Shown in pieces: positions 1-8,552 of a stretch of 37,516 bases of DNA. The stretch's first letter is position 1; every line of letters begins with the position of its first letter. The position numbers and the translations under genes are program-made. This DNA is from Lachnospiraceae bacterium (GTDB taxonomy: Bacteria > Bacillota > Clostridia > Lachnospirales > Lachnospiraceae), in NCBI GenBank assembly GCA_017465475.1, contig JAFTWC010000060.1, forward strand, positions 1-37,516. The letters run 5' to 3'. The notes under the pieces are model-generated. The model saw only the letters and a list, made by a program, of their open reading frames with translations, ran no database searches and was not told the origin of the DNA.

Positions 1-248
1 CCTTAGTACGAGAGGACCGGGATGGACTGACCTCTGGTGTATCGGTTGTTCTACCAAGGGCATGGCCGAGTAGCCAAGTCGGGACGGGATAAACGCTGAA
101 GGCATCTAAGCGTGAAGCCCCCCTCAAGATAAGATATCCCATAGCATAAGCTAGTAAGACCCCTTAAAGACGATAAGGTAGATAGGCAGAAGGTGGAAGC
201 ACGGTAACGTGTGTAGCTGATCTGTACTAATAGGTCGAGGGCTTAACC
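1..248 (+). rRNA. 23S ribosomal RNA, 3' end (partial)
   Basis: The first ~248 bases are the conserved 3' end of bacterial 23S rRNA. The sarcin-ricin region (AGTACGAGAGGACCGG) is at the very start, followed by the domain VI helices, and the gene ends near the usual GGGCTTAACC. The 5' part lies outside the window. The exact mature end is judged from the family and may be off by a few bases. No 5S rRNA follows before the two tRNAs. Confidence 0.97.
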
Positions 249-317
249 ATAACGGTGTTTACTATTAGGATGGACCGGGAAACCGGGTCAATATACAGTT
301 TAAAAAAGGGAAAAGGA

Positions 318-339
318 AGAAGAACAGAAGAGTTCTTCT
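318..339 (+). other. Perfect hairpin in 23S-tRNA spacer (possible processing site)
   Basis: AGAAGAAC and GTTCTTCT form a perfect 8-bp stem around a 6-nt loop, 22 bases before tRNA-Asn. There is no T tract, so it is not an intrinsic terminator. A role in separating the rRNA and tRNA parts of the precursor is inference from its position. Confidence 0.45.
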
Positions 340-360
340 ATACTTGTTTAAAGACAATTT

Positions 361-432
361 TCCTCGATAGCTCAATGGTAGAGCACACGGCTGTTAACCG
401 TGGGGTTGTTGGTTCGAGCCCAACTCGGGGAG
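361..432 (+). tRNA. tRNA-Asn (anticodon GTT)
   Basis: Full cloverleaf. The acceptor stem TCCTCGA pairs with TCGGGGA (one G-T pair) and the discriminator is G432. The anticodon arm CACGG/CCGTG encloses a loop with GTT at 393-395, and a GGTTCGAGCC T arm is present. The 3' CCA is not encoded, so the CCA-adding enzyme (gene at 22374) must supply it. It lies directly downstream of 23S and is probably co-transcribed with it. Confidence 0.97.
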
Positions 433-479
433 TTAAATGTGGAATCTTTTAGAAGATTTCCGCATAAGATATAATATAA

Positions 480-551
480 GGCGACATAGCCAAGCGGTAA
501 GGCGTGGGTCTGCAACACCCTGATTCATCGGTTCAAATCCGATTGTCGCCT
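480..551 (+). tRNA. tRNA-Cys (anticodon GCA)
   Basis: The acceptor stem GGCGACA pairs with TGTCGCC and the discriminator is T551, as is usual for tRNA-Cys. The anticodon stem GTGGG/CACCC holds GCA at 512-514, and the T arm is GGTTCAAATCC. CCA is not encoded. It is the last gene before the rRNA-operon terminator. Confidence 0.97.
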
Positions 552-553
552 CT

Positions 554-588
554 AAAAGTTCCGAGATGTAAGATTTCGGAACTTTTTT
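554..588 (+). terminator. Rho-independent terminator of the rRNA/tRNA operon
   Basis: AAAAGTTCCGA pairs with TCGGAACTTTT and is followed by a T-rich run, immediately after tRNA-Cys. It would end the 23S-tRNA-tRNA transcript before the convergent gene that ends at 644. Confidence 0.9.
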
Positions 589-643
589 ATTTACAACATA
601 AGATAACAGCCACCGGAGTGCAAGACTTTGGTGGCTGTTGGTT

Positions 644-3232
644 TTATAATTTCTTATCCAAGTATTCTTCTCGTATCATCTCTTCCAGTGCTTTTACTTC
701 CTGTTCAAACTCCCTGGCGGATACCATATGACAACCCTGACCGGTAATAATCACCTGTTCCAAGCGGTCTGAGGTGGCCACTCTCACATAGTGTTTTTTT
801 CCGTGTTCGTGAGCAAAGCGTTCGATATAGGTGTCGGCGGTTTCCGCTTCTTTTGTATAGACCACATGGATATTGTGGTGGTCTAAAAACTCTGTGGCGT
901 GGTTTTGTACCCGGTAAGCATCAAATACCACAATCAGCTCACATTTTTTCATGGCCTGATAGTTGCACATCATGTCCAAAAGTTTGGTACGGGCAGCATC
1001 CAGGTTGGAGGCTGCCAACTCGTTTAATTCATTCCAGGAAAAAATTATATTGTATCCGTCCACCAAAAGGTAGGAGGTGCCGCTGTTTTGCGTGGTTTCC
1101 TTGCCTTTGTAGCCGTAAGAAACCGCCTCGATTTTGGTTTTGTTAAACGGGCGGTAGTGTTTTGTTTCTTTGGTATTGCTGTTGGCAAAGCCGGTGCGAC
1201 GAAGGATGGCATCGATTTCTTCTGTACCCAAAGCCGCATCCAAGGCAGCAATGGTATTTTTTACCGGCTGTCCGGAAGGGGAAGAATTGTCTGGAGTTCC
1301 TTTGGTGCGGGCAGCCAGAATGCTTTCGATATGCATATGGTCAAACACTTCATACCAAGGAACGATGTCACCGCTTCCGTGGGAACAAAATACGGAGGAT
1401 GACGGATTGTGGGTGTCTCTGTCCGGGTCGTAGCCCATGGAAGCTATGACTTCTTCTGCGTTATGACAAGGTTTGTATCCGCCCTGACTAAGATAGAGCT
1501 TTCCGTGACCTTTGGTATAAGCAATAAATTCGCTTTGGTAATCGCTAAAGGCAGAAACGGGAGCACTTCCGCTGATAACCGCAAAATCTTCTTCCATGTC
1601 CGCATCTTTTAATTCAAAATCGGCATGCATCCGCTCTAAGTCTGTCATGGCACGGCCCACAGCGGTTCTCGGCAGTTCCAATGTAAAGCTGTAGTAAGGC
1701 TCTAAAAGAACAGACTCCGCCTGCATAAGCCCCTGACGGATGGCACGGTAGGTTGCCTGTCTGAAGTCTCCGCCTTCGGTATGCTTCTGGTGAGCGCGAC
1801 CGCCTACCAGAGAGATCACTACATCGGTGAGTGGAGAACCGGTCAGGACACCGCGATGGGTCCGTTCGTACAGATGAGTCAGGATAAGGCGTTGCCAGTT
1901 GCGGTCAAGGCCGCTTCCTTCGCAATCCAGTTTACAGGTAATGCCGCTTCCCGGACTTCCCGGTTCCATGATCAGATGCACTTCGGCATAATGACGCAGA
2001 GGCTCAAAATGACCTACACCTTCTACGGTAGTTGTAATGGTTTCTTTGTACACAATATTACCGGAACCGAAGTCTACAGAAATGCCGAAACGTTCCGCGA
2101 TGACCGTTCGCAGGATCTCAATTTGAACGGCTCCCATGACCTGAAGATGAATTTCTTTTAGAAATTCATTCCAAACCACATGAAGCTTCGGGTCTTCTTC
2201 TTCCAACTGGCGAAGCTTCGGAATGGCCAGTAGCGGATCGGTTCCGTCCAAAATAAGGAGCTTGTAGGTCAAAACCGGCTCAAGCAATGGGATATTAGAC
2301 GGGACATCGGTTCCCAGAGATTGTCCCGCAAAGGAGGAATCAAGGCCGGTAACAGCGCAGACTTCACCTGCGGTCACTTCGTTTGCGGTGGTATATTTTT
2401 CACCGGAATACAGCCGGATTTGATTGATTTTTTCCGTGTCGTTTATAGACATACGGGAGCTTAGTGTACCCCCGGTAATTTTCAAATGAGTCAGACGGGT
2501 GCTCTGATTGTCTCTGGTGATTTTATATACTTTTGCACCGAAGGCAGTAGGATACTCTTTCGGTTTCATATAGGTAGCGAGACCGTCGATGAATTCTTTG
2601 ATTCCGTTCATTCGGAGGGCGGAACCGAAAAAGCACGGGAACAGCTTTCGCGTTGCAATGACGGATGCAATGTCGGTATCCGTCAGTTCTTCCCCTGCCA
2701 GATGTTTGTCCAAAAGGGTCTCATCCGTGAGAGCAATTGCTTCCGTATCCATGGCAGATTTGAAGGAAAAGTCTACGATGGAATCGGAGAGCATATTCCG
2801 GAGTTGCTCTAACAGAAGCTGCCGGTTTGTGCCCTGTTGGTCCATTTTATTGACAAAAATAAAAGTAGGAATGCGATAGTGTTTTAAGAGTTGCCACAAG
2901 GTTTTTGTATGCCCCTGTACGCCGTCTGCACCGCTGATGACCAGAACGGCGTAGTCCAACACCTGAAGGGTTCGCTCCATTTCTGCAGAAAAGTCCACAT
3001 GGCCCGGTGTATCTAAGAGTGTAACGGAGTACTTGTCCAATGTAAATCTTGCCTGCTTTGAAAAAATGGTAATTCCTCGGGCACGTTCCATAGAGTTGGT
3101 ATCCAAAAAAGCATCCTTGTTATCCACACGACCAAGAGACCGGATGGTGCCGGTCGAATAAAGCAGTGCTTCCGATAGTGTTGTTTTTCCGGCATCTACA
3201 TGTGCCAGCATACCGATAACAAGATGGTTCAT
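644..3232 (-). CDS. TetM/EF-G-like translational GTPase fused to a C-terminal Rae1/YacP-type NYN nuclease domain
   Basis: 862 aa. Residues 1-~590 are an EF-G/ribosomal-protection-type GTPase: G1 AHVDAGKTT at 10-18, RARGITI at 50-56, G3 DTPGH at 74-78, G4 NKMD at 128-131, then domains II-V. After a low-complexity linker (~640-720), residues 721-862 match the B. subtilis YacP/Rae1 fold, with acidic residues D725 (LVDGYN), D771 (VVFDA), D800 (AETAD) and D822 (ATSD). Rae1 is known to cut mRNA in the ribosomal A site; the GTPase family enters the same site. A GTPase that delivers a nuclease to ribosomes is my inference. The domain IV tip at 477-488 is unlike the YYSPVST loop of TetM, so tetracycline resistance is doubtful. 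The start has an AGGAG site 7-8 nt upstream. The gene follows the VanZ-like gene by 34 bp and is probably co-transcribed with it. Confidence 0.93.
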   Translation of the reverse strand: MNHLVIGMLAHVDAGKTTLSEALLYSTGTIRSLGRVDNKDAFLDTNSMERARGITIFSKQARFTLDKYSVTLLDTPGHVDFSAEMERTLQVLDYAVLVISGADGVQGHTKTLWQLLKHYRIPTFIFVNKMDQQGTNRQLLLEQLRNMLSDSIVDFSFKSAMDTEAIALTDETLLDKHLAGEELTDTDIASVIATRKLFPCFFGSALRMNGIKEFIDGLATYMKPKEYPTAFGAKVYKITRDNQSTRLTHLKITGGTLSSRMSINDTEKINQIRLYSGEKYTTANEVTAGEVCAVTGLDSSFAGQSLGTDVPSNIPLLEPVLTYKLLILDGTDPLLAIPKLRQLEEEDPKLHVVWNEFLKEIHLQVMGAVQIEILRTVIAERFGISVDFGSGNIVYKETITTTVEGVGHFEPLRHYAEVHLIMEPGSPGSGITCKLDCEGSGLDRNWQRLILTHLYERTHRGVLTGSPLTDVVISLVGGRAHQKHTEGGDFRQATYRAIRQGLMQAESVLLEPYYSFTLELPRTAVGRAMTDLERMHADFELKDADMEEDFAVISGSAPVSAFSDYQSEFIAYTKGHGKLYLSQGGYKPCHNAEEVIASMGYDPDRDTHNPSSSVFCSHGSGDIVPWYEVFDHMHIESILAARTKGTPDNSSPSGQPVKNTIAALDAALGTEEIDAILRRTGFANSNTKETKHYRPFNKTKIEAVSYGYKGKETTQNSGTSYLLVDGYNIIFSWNELNELAASNLDAARTKLLDMMCNYQAMKKCELIVVFDAYRVQNHATEFLDHHNIHVVYTKEAETADTYIERFAHEHGKKHYVRVATSDRLEQVIITGQGCHMVSAREFEQEVKALEEMIREEYLDKKL

Positions 3233-3266
3233 AGTGATTCTCCTATTGTAACTGCGGGGGTTGTAT

Positions 3267-3833
3267 TTATTCTGCGCAGGTTGTGTTCTTAGATTTTAGC
3301 TTACGGTAATAACAGAATAAAAGGGTACTGCAAGCAAACAGGATTCCTACGGAATCTACCAGTACATCCGTGGGGCTGCCGCATCGTCCCGGCACGAAGG
3401 TTTGGTGAAACTCGTCGAGAGCGGCACAAATAACAGAAAGCAGAAAAGTAAGCAAAACGGGAGCAATGCAGTGATGCCGATTGGAGGTAGTTGCTTGAAC
3501 CGGCGTGGCATTTGCCGAAGAGCATGCAAGGGAGCATTTCGGTTTATGAAAAACCAATACCCGCAGAGGAAGAAAAATACTCAGTGCCAGGAAAAAATAC
3601 TCTGTCACATGAGCGGCTTTTCGGACCAAAAACTGCATGGATTCCGCATGGGAATAAAAAGCAGGTTCTGCGAGATTCCATGAAAAAAGGCGGTCCGCAA
3701 AAGAAAGGATGGCACAGCAAATCCGAAAACTGAAAGAGCCGGAAGTCTCACCGTCCTGAGCGGAAAACCCGAAGATAAGGAATAATATAACCAGTGCCGG
3801 AAGCACGGAACAATAACGCAATACTTTTTTCAT
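3267..3833 (-). CDS. VanZ-like family membrane protein
   Basis: 188 aa from the ATG at 3833, chosen because GAGG lies 6 nt upstream. A longer frame exists but would begin inside the upstream terminator. There is a hydrophobic segment near the N-terminus (residues ~8-25) and further membrane segments in the middle and at the end. The VanZ signature is clear: RKAAHVTEYFFLAL in the first half and DEFHQTFVPGR...SPTDVLVDSVG in the second. VanZ of the Tn1546 cluster gives low-level teicoplanin resistance, but most family members are housekeeping membrane proteins of unknown role. There are no van genes here, so no resistance call is justified. It sits 34 bp before the GTPase-NYN gene. Confidence 0.9.
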   Translation of the reverse strand: MKKVLRYCSVLPALVILFLIFGFSAQDGETSGSFSFRICCAILSFADRLFSWNLAEPAFYSHAESMQFLVRKAAHVTEYFFLALSIFLPLRVLVFHKPKCSLACSSANATPVQATTSNRHHCIAPVLLTFLLSVICAALDEFHQTFVPGRCGSPTDVLVDSVGILFACSTLLFCYYRKLKSKNTTCAE

Positions 3834-3848
3834 AGGAAACCTCATAAG

Positions 3849-3899
3849 AAAGAGTGCTTCTGCTGTCGATTCACCGGGACAGGCACCGAAGCACTCTTT
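3849..3899 (-). terminator. Terminator after the esterase gene
   Basis: A 12-bp perfect stem (AAAGAGTGCTTC with GAAGCACTCTTT) and a 27-nt loop lie between the esterase stop and the VanZ-like start. Minus-strand transcripts leave it through CTTTCTT. It separates the esterase from the VanZ/GTPase pair, perhaps with read-through, because no clear promoter is visible in front of the VanZ-like gene. Confidence 0.7.
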
Positions 3900-3917
3900 T
3901 GTAATCAATACGAAAAC

Positions 3918-4748
3918 TTATTTAAAAATGGCACGTAAGAAGTTGTTTAATCCGGCGCGGATGGCAACTGCATTGTGGTCTGCTTCCGGAACTTCGTACC
4001 AGGTGTGAGCAACACCGTTTCTCTCCATAATGTTATGATAACCTAACGGGAATTGACCAACGGTACCGTCTTTGCTACCGCAGCATACCATAAGAACCTT
4101 CGGTTCGAAGTCTTTTCCTGCAAAAGTCATTTCGTCTTCCTGCATTTGGCCTTCGTGCTTCATGGCCCAGTCTTGTGCCGGAGTTGCCCCCGGTGCCGGA
4201 GCAATGGCGCCCATGTAAGCAAATAAGTCCGGGCGGGTGAAACCGATATACAGAGTTTCTCTTCCGCCCATGGAAAATCCGGCAATGGCCTGATGCTCAC
4301 GGTCGGTATAGACAGAGTATTTGTTTGCAATAAACGGCATTAAGTCCGTAACTAAATCATTAATAAAATTGTCATATGGTTTTACTGCCTCCGGATTAAA
4401 TGCCGGCTGCTGGTTCGGGTCGGAGGATGCATACATGTGGGGAAGAACAACAACCATTTCTTCTGCAGTGCCGTCTGCGGCATGGTTTCCTAAAAGTTCC
4501 AAAAGCTTACGCTCGCCGTCTCTTAAATGCACATATTCATCACCGAAAATACCATGTAATAAGTAAAGAACCGGATATTTCTTAGAAGCGTCGTAATTTG
4601 GCGGAAGTACTACATTGGCACCGCGGTCTAAGCCGGTGGTGGTAGAAAAGTAAGTTTCATGTACAACTTCCGGATAAGTAACGTCGGCACGCTTTTCCAT
4701 AGCGGATTCCGGACATGTCGGTTCGATTGTAATTCCATTCATTATCAT
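3918..4748 (-). CDS. Esterase, CE1/feruloyl-esterase-like alpha/beta hydrolase
   Basis: 276 aa, no signal peptide, so probably cytoplasmic. The fold is the putative esterase/CE1 family: oxyanion region LYLLHGIFGDE (62-71), nucleophile elbow GFSMGG with S159, likely acid D227 (CGSKDG) and H258 (EADHN). CE1 members hydrolyse acetyl or feruloyl esters on plant polysaccharides, and close relatives are cut from xylanases. A role in deacylating imported xylan oligosaccharides fits a gut bacterium but is inference, and the natural substrate is unknown. The start is well supported (GGAGG 7 nt upstream). It has its own sigma-A promoter (4809-4837) and its own terminator, so it is probably monocistronic. 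Confidence 0.9.
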   Translation of the reverse strand: MIMNGITIEPTCPESAMEKRADVTYPEVVHETYFSTTTGLDRGANVVLPPNYDASKKYPVLYLLHGIFGDEYVHLRDGERKLLELLGNHAADGTAEEMVVVLPHMYASSDPNQQPAFNPEAVKPYDNFINDLVTDLMPFIANKYSVYTDREHQAIAGFSMGGRETLYIGFTRPDLFAYMGAIAPAPGATPAQDWAMKHEGQMQEDEMTFAGKDFEPKVLMVCCGSKDGTVGQFPLGYHNIMERNGVAHTWYEVPEADHNAVAIRAGLNNFLRAIFK

Positions 4749-4808
4749 AAGAATACCTCCTTTTATTTGAAAAAACTTGTAAAGCGTGGTATTAATTTAT
4801 TATTAAAC

Positions 4809-4837
4809 AGTATAGCATATTTAAGAGATGTTGGCAA
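4809..4837 (-). promoter_or_regulatory. Sigma-A promoter of the esterase gene
   Basis: Read on the minus strand: -35 TTGCCA, a 17-bp spacer, -10 TATACT, about 60 bases before the esterase start. It is divergent from the aminotransferase promoter at 4986. Confidence 0.75.
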
Positions 4838-4888
4838 ATGATTTAGATGATGAGAGGCTTTATTTCATAAAGTAAAGGAACTTAATAG

Positions 4889-4925
4889 ACAGCGTAAGTT
4901 AGACGGGTATGCTTACGCTGTTTTT
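4889..4925 (+). terminator. Isolated terminator-like hairpin
   Basis: ACAGCGTAAG and CTTACGCTGT form a 10-bp perfect stem followed by TTTT on the plus strand. No plus-strand gene precedes it, and the aminotransferase promoter starts downstream. It may end a short unannotated RNA, or block transcription leaving the esterase promoter region in the antisense direction. Confidence 0.55.
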
Positions 4926-4985
4926 ATGTTTTAAAGAGAGATATAGAAGGTGCGTTGATTCCACATAAGAAAATGAATATTTTTA

Positions 4986-5014
4986 TTGCAACCTAATTCG
5001 TTTCGTGGTATTAT
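4986..5014 (+). promoter_or_regulatory. Sigma-A promoter of the aminotransferase-asnS unit
   Basis: -35 TTGCAA, a 17-bp spacer, -10 TATTAT, 34 bases before the ATG at 5048. Confidence 0.75.
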
Positions 5015-5047
5015 AACAGTGGATATTTATTGAAAGGAAGCGTAAAT

Positions 5048-6238
5048 ATGTTAGCAGAAGCAATGGTGGAGCTTGGAAAAAAGCGTTCCACAATCAGAGA
5101 AATTTTTGAATACGGCAATCAGCGTGCCAAAATTGTAGGAAGAGAAAATATTTTTGATTTCAGTATCGGCAATCCGAATGTACCGGCGCCGGAGACAGTA
5201 ACTAAGACGTTACTTGACATTATTCAGTCTGAGAATCCGGCGGTGCTTCATGGTTATACCAGTGCACAGGGTGCTGATTTTGTAAGAGAGTCTATTTCCG
5301 CCTCCATTAACCGTAGATTCGGTACGAATTTTACGAAGGACAATTTGTATATGACGGTAGGTGCGGCAGCGGCTATCAGTATTGTGTTTAAGGCACTTAC
5401 GGTGCCGGGGGATGAGTTTATTGTATTCGCTCCGTTCTTCCCGGAATATGCCTGCTTTATTGAAAAGGGTGCAGGTGCCAAGTGTGTGATTGTACCGGCA
5501 GATACCGAAAGTTTCCAGATTAATTTTGAAGAGTTTGAGAAGCGTATTAATGAAAAGACCAAGGGCGTTGTAATCAACTCTCCGAATAACCCGTCCGGTG
5601 CGGTATACTCCGAAGAGACGATTAAGCGTTTGACGAAGCTTCTTGCGGAAAAGGAAAAAGAGTACGGACATGCCATTTACTTGATTTCTGATGAGCCGTA
5701 CCGTGAAATTGCATATGACGGTGTGGAGATTCCGTATGTGACCAAGTATTATAAGAATACCTTCGTTTGTTATTCTTACAGTAAGTCATTATCTTTGCCG
5801 GGTGAGCGTATCGGATACATTGTGGTTCCGTGCGAAATGGAAGACTGGCAGGATGCCTATGCGGCAGTGTGCGGTGCGGGACGAATCCTCGGTTATGTAA
5901 ATGCACCGAGTATGTTCCAGCGTGTTGCTGCAAAGTGTGCGGAAGAGACGGCAGACATTTCCATTTATCAGAAGAACCGCGATTTGTTATATGAGGGAAT
6001 GACTTCCTTCGGATACAATGTGGTGAAGCCGCAGGGTGCGTTTTATTTGTTCCCGCAGGCACTGGAAGCAGATGAGAGAGCGTTTTGCGAGCGGGCGAAG
6101 AAGTACGATTTGCTTCTGGTACCTGGTACGGATTTCGGATGTCCGGGATTTTTACGTATTTCTTACTGCGTGAAGACCGAGCAGGTGGAGCGTGCGCTTC
6201 CGTTGTTTGAAAAGCTTGCCAAAGAGTATGGAAAGTAA
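5048..6238 (+). CDS. Pyridoxal-phosphate-dependent class I aminotransferase (aspartate aminotransferase type)
   Basis: 396 aa. The ATG at 5048 has GAAAGGAAG at the right distance; a TTG 18 bases earlier would bury that site. Fold-type I features are in order: SPNNPSG around 178-184, SDEPYRE with D215 that contacts the PLP ring nitrogen, SYSKSLSLPGERIGY with Schiff-base K246, and the C-terminal LRISYC region. Family members move amino groups between aspartate or aromatic amino acids and 2-oxoglutarate; exact substrate cannot be read from sequence. It is followed 19 bp later by asnS. The same order, aspB then asnS, is known in Bacillus subtilis, which supports an aspartate-related role. Codon use matches its neighbours. 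Confidence 0.93.
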   Translation: MLAEAMVELGKKRSTIREIFEYGNQRAKIVGRENIFDFSIGNPNVPAPETVTKTLLDIIQSENPAVLHGYTSAQGADFVRESISASINRRFGTNFTKDNLYMTVGAAAAISIVFKALTVPGDEFIVFAPFFPEYACFIEKGAGAKCVIVPADTESFQINFEEFEKRINEKTKGVVINSPNNPSGAVYSEETIKRLTKLLAEKEKEYGHAIYLISDEPYREIAYDGVEIPYVTKYYKNTFVCYSYSKSLSLPGERIGYIVVPCEMEDWQDAYAAVCGAGRILGYVNAPSMFQRVAAKCAEETADISIYQKNRDLLYEGMTSFGYNVVKPQGAFYLFPQALEADERAFCERAKKYDLLLVPGTDFGCPGFLRISYCVKTEQVERALPLFEKLAKEYGK

Positions 6239-6257
6239 TTAAAAAGGAGATATAGAA

Positions 6258-7649
6258 ATGGATTTAGTAACAGTTAGAGAATTATATCGTAACAGAGAGC
6301 AGTATTTAGGTAAAAAAGTGACCGTAGGCGGTTGGGTAAGAAGTGTCAGAGACTCCAAGGCATTCGGTTTTATCGTACTTAATGACGGTACGTTTTTTGA
6401 GACCTTACAGGTAGTGTATCATGATACCATGGACAATTTTGCGGAGATTTCCAAGCTTAACGTAGGTTCCGCAATTATCGTAACCGGTGAACTTGTAGCC
6501 ACTCCGGATGCAAAGCAGCCGTTTGAGATTCAGGCAGAGGAAGTATTTGTAGAGGGTGCTTCTACCCCGGATTATCCGCTTCAGAAAAAGCGTCACACCT
6601 TGGAATTTTTGCGTACCATGACGCATCTGCGCCCGCGTACCAATACCTTCCAGGCAGTGTTCCGTGTGCGTTCTTTGATTGCGTATGCCATTCATAAGTT
6701 TTTCCAGGAAAGAGATTTCGTGTATGTGCATACGCCGCTTATTACCGGAAGTGACTGTGAAGGTGCAGGCGAGATGTTCCGTGTAACCACTATGGATATG
6801 GAAAATGTTCCGAAAAATGAGGACGGTTCCGTGGATTATACCAAGGATTTCTTCGGAAAGTCCACCAACCTTACCGTAAGCGGTCAGTTAAACGGTGAGA
6901 CTTATGCCATGGCATTCCGTAACATTTACACTTTCGGACCGACTTTCCGTGCAGAGAATTCCAACACCACCCGTCATGCGGCAGAGTTCTGGATGATTGA
7001 GCCGGAAATCGCATTTGCGGATTTACAGGATGACATGATGCTTGCGGAAAGCATGATTAAGTATATTATTAAGTATGTTCTTGAAAATGCACCGGAAGAG
7101 ATGAACTTCTTCAACAGCTTTGTGGATAAGGGCTTAATCGAGCGCTTGAATCATGTGGCTAATTCCGAGTTCGGTCATGTAACCTATACCGAAGCTATTG
7201 AGATTTTAGAGAAGAACAATGACAACTTTGATTACAAGGTAAGCTGGGGCTGTGATTTACAGACCGAGCATGAGCGTTACCTTACCGAGCAGGTGTTCAA
7301 GAAGCCGGTATTTGTAACGGATTACCCGAAGGATATTAAGGCGTTCTATATGAAGATGAATCCGGATAACAAGACCGTTGCCGCAATGGATCTTTTGGTA
7401 CCGGGTATCGGTGAAATCATCGGCGGAAGCCAGAGAGAAGATGATTATGACAAGCTTTATAAGAGAATGGAAGAGCTGAAGTTAAATCCGGAAGATTATG
7501 ATTTCTATTTGGATTTGCGTAAGTACGGTTCTGCAAGACATGCAGGATTTGGACTTGGCTTTGAACGTTGTGTCATGTATTTGACCGGTATCGGCAATAT
7601 CCGTGACGTAGTTCCGTTCCCGAGAACGGTTGGTACCTGCGATTTATAA
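6258..7649 (+). CDS. asnS: Asparagine--tRNA ligase
   Basis: 463 aa, the usual length. An N-terminal OB-fold anticodon-binding domain ([16 protein letters not shown], residues 23-38) precedes a class IIb catalytic core. Motif 2 ([15 protein letters not shown], 230-244) and motif 3 ([17 protein letters not shown] near the C-terminus) are intact, and the protein ends in the typical VPFPRTVG. It charges tRNA-Asn with asparagine in the cytoplasm, so this bacterium does not depend only on the GatCAB transamidation route. A tRNA-Asn gene lies 6 kb upstream. AGGAG sits before the ATG. It is probably co-transcribed with the aminotransferase. No T-box is seen upstream. Confidence 0.98.
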   Translation: MDLVTVRELYRNREQYLGKKVTVGGWVRSVRDSKAFGFIVLNDGTFFETLQVVYHDTMDNFAEISKLNVGSAIIVTGELVATPDAKQPFEIQAEEVFVEGASTPDYPLQKKRHTLEFLRTMTHLRPRTNTFQAVFRVRSLIAYAIHKFFQERDFVYVHTPLITGSDCEGAGEMFRVTTMDMENVPKNEDGSVDYTKDFFGKSTNLTVSGQLNGETYAMAFRNIYTFGPTFRAENSNTTRHAAEFWMIEPEIAFADLQDDMMLAESMIKYIIKYVLENAPEEMNFFNSFVDKGLIERLNHVANSEFGHVTYTEAIEILEKNNDNFDYKVSWGCDLQTEHERYLTEQVFKKPVFVTDYPKDIKAFYMKMNPDNKTVAAMDLLVPGIGEIIGGSQREDDYDKLYKRMEELKLNPEDYDFYLDLRKYGSARHAGFGLGFERCVMYLTGIGNIRDVVPFPRTVGTCDL

Positions 7650-7668
7650 GCAAAAGAGGAGGGATTGT

Positions 7669-8481
7669 ATGAAGCCCGAAGCAGTATTTCCTAATATTGG
7701 AAAAACGAAGTTATTGTTTCAGACCCCTGCAATCGGATTAAACAAGGAGCAGTGTCCGATTGTAAGAGAAAACGGATATTGTCTTCCGCAGTTCATTTTT
7801 TGCGTGGAAGGGGAAGGCGTACTGGAAACAGAAGGAAAGGTATTTTCCCTGGAGGAAGGTGCAGTGTTTTTCCTTCCGGAAGGAAGAGCGCACCGTTATT
7901 ACGGAAAAGGCAAATGGGTCACCAGCTGGATTCATTTGGCCGGAGAAGGGATGCCTCAGGCTCTGGAATGCATGGGGATAAAGGATGCCATTGTATTAAA
8001 CGGCATGGATACTTCCCGGTTTGAGCGTATTATGCGCCAGATTTTAACGGAATTGAAAAATGACCGGTTAAACGGTATGGAGCGCAGTTCCGTACAGATT
8101 TATGACTTGTTGATGGAATTTTATATGTTGCAGCATGAGCTGGCACAGCCGCAGTCTAAGGGAAAACAAAGACTGTTGCCGCTCCTTGATTATATCGATG
8201 AGCATATTACGGAGCAGATGACGTTGCAGGATTTGGCAAACGTGCTGAACATTACGCCGCAGCATTTGTGCCGTACATTTAAAGAGGCATTTTCCATGCG
8301 TCCCTTTGAGTACATTACGAGACGCCGGATTCAGATTTCCAAACGTTATCTTGCGGACCGTACCATGAAAATTGCTGCGGTAGGACAGATGGTAGGCATT
8401 CGTGATGTGAGCTACTACTGTTATAATTTTAAGCGTTTGGAGGGTATTACTCCGAACGAGTTCCGGGCACAGAATTTCTAG
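7669..8481 (+). CDS. AraC-family transcriptional regulator with N-terminal cupin domain
   Basis: 270 aa. The ATG at 7669 has GAGGAGGG upstream and follows the asnS stop by 19 bases; earlier starts would overlap asnS. Residues ~38-90 form a cupin-like ligand domain (FIFCVEGEGVLE, then FFLPEGRAHRY). Residues ~170-268 hold two helix-turn-helix motifs: MTLQDLANVLNITPQHLCRTF, and the second with VGIRDVSYYCYNFKRLEGITP, a standard AraC signature. This arrangement normally senses a sugar or similar small molecule. The regulated genes are not evident: no sugar-utilisation gene is adjacent, and the next gene is a sensor kinase on the same strand 71 bp away. Confidence 0.92.
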   Translation: MKPEAVFPNIGKTKLLFQTPAIGLNKEQCPIVRENGYCLPQFIFCVEGEGVLETEGKVFSLEEGAVFFLPEGRAHRYYGKGKWVTSWIHLAGEGMPQALECMGIKDAIVLNGMDTSRFERIMRQILTELKNDRLNGMERSSVQIYDLLMEFYMLQHELAQPQSKGKQRLLPLLDYIDEHITEQMTLQDLANVLNITPQHLCRTFKEAFSMRPFEYITRRRIQISKRYLADRTMKIAAVGQMVGIRDVSYYCYNFKRLEGITPNEFRAQNF

Positions 8482-8552
8482 GGCTGCCGGTAAGAGAAAA
8501 GGGGACAAGTGAGGGCAGAGTTTCTTTACGTTTCATATAGGAGGAGACTGCC

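Noticed and set aside
255-452. Short open frame across the 23S-tRNA spacer and tRNA-Asn
   Set aside because: It overlaps the tRNA-Asn gene and has no ribosome site; it is a chance frame.
644-3232. Tetracycline resistance gene (tetM/tetO type)
   Set aside because: The GTPase core is related, but the domain IV tip differs and a nuclease domain is fused, so resistance is not supported.
3834-3908. Longer N-terminus for the VanZ-like protein
   Set aside because: It would start inside a terminator hairpin; the ATG at 3833 has the ribosome site.
5030-5047. TTG start for the aminotransferase
   Set aside because: Those codons form the ribosome site of the ATG at 5048.
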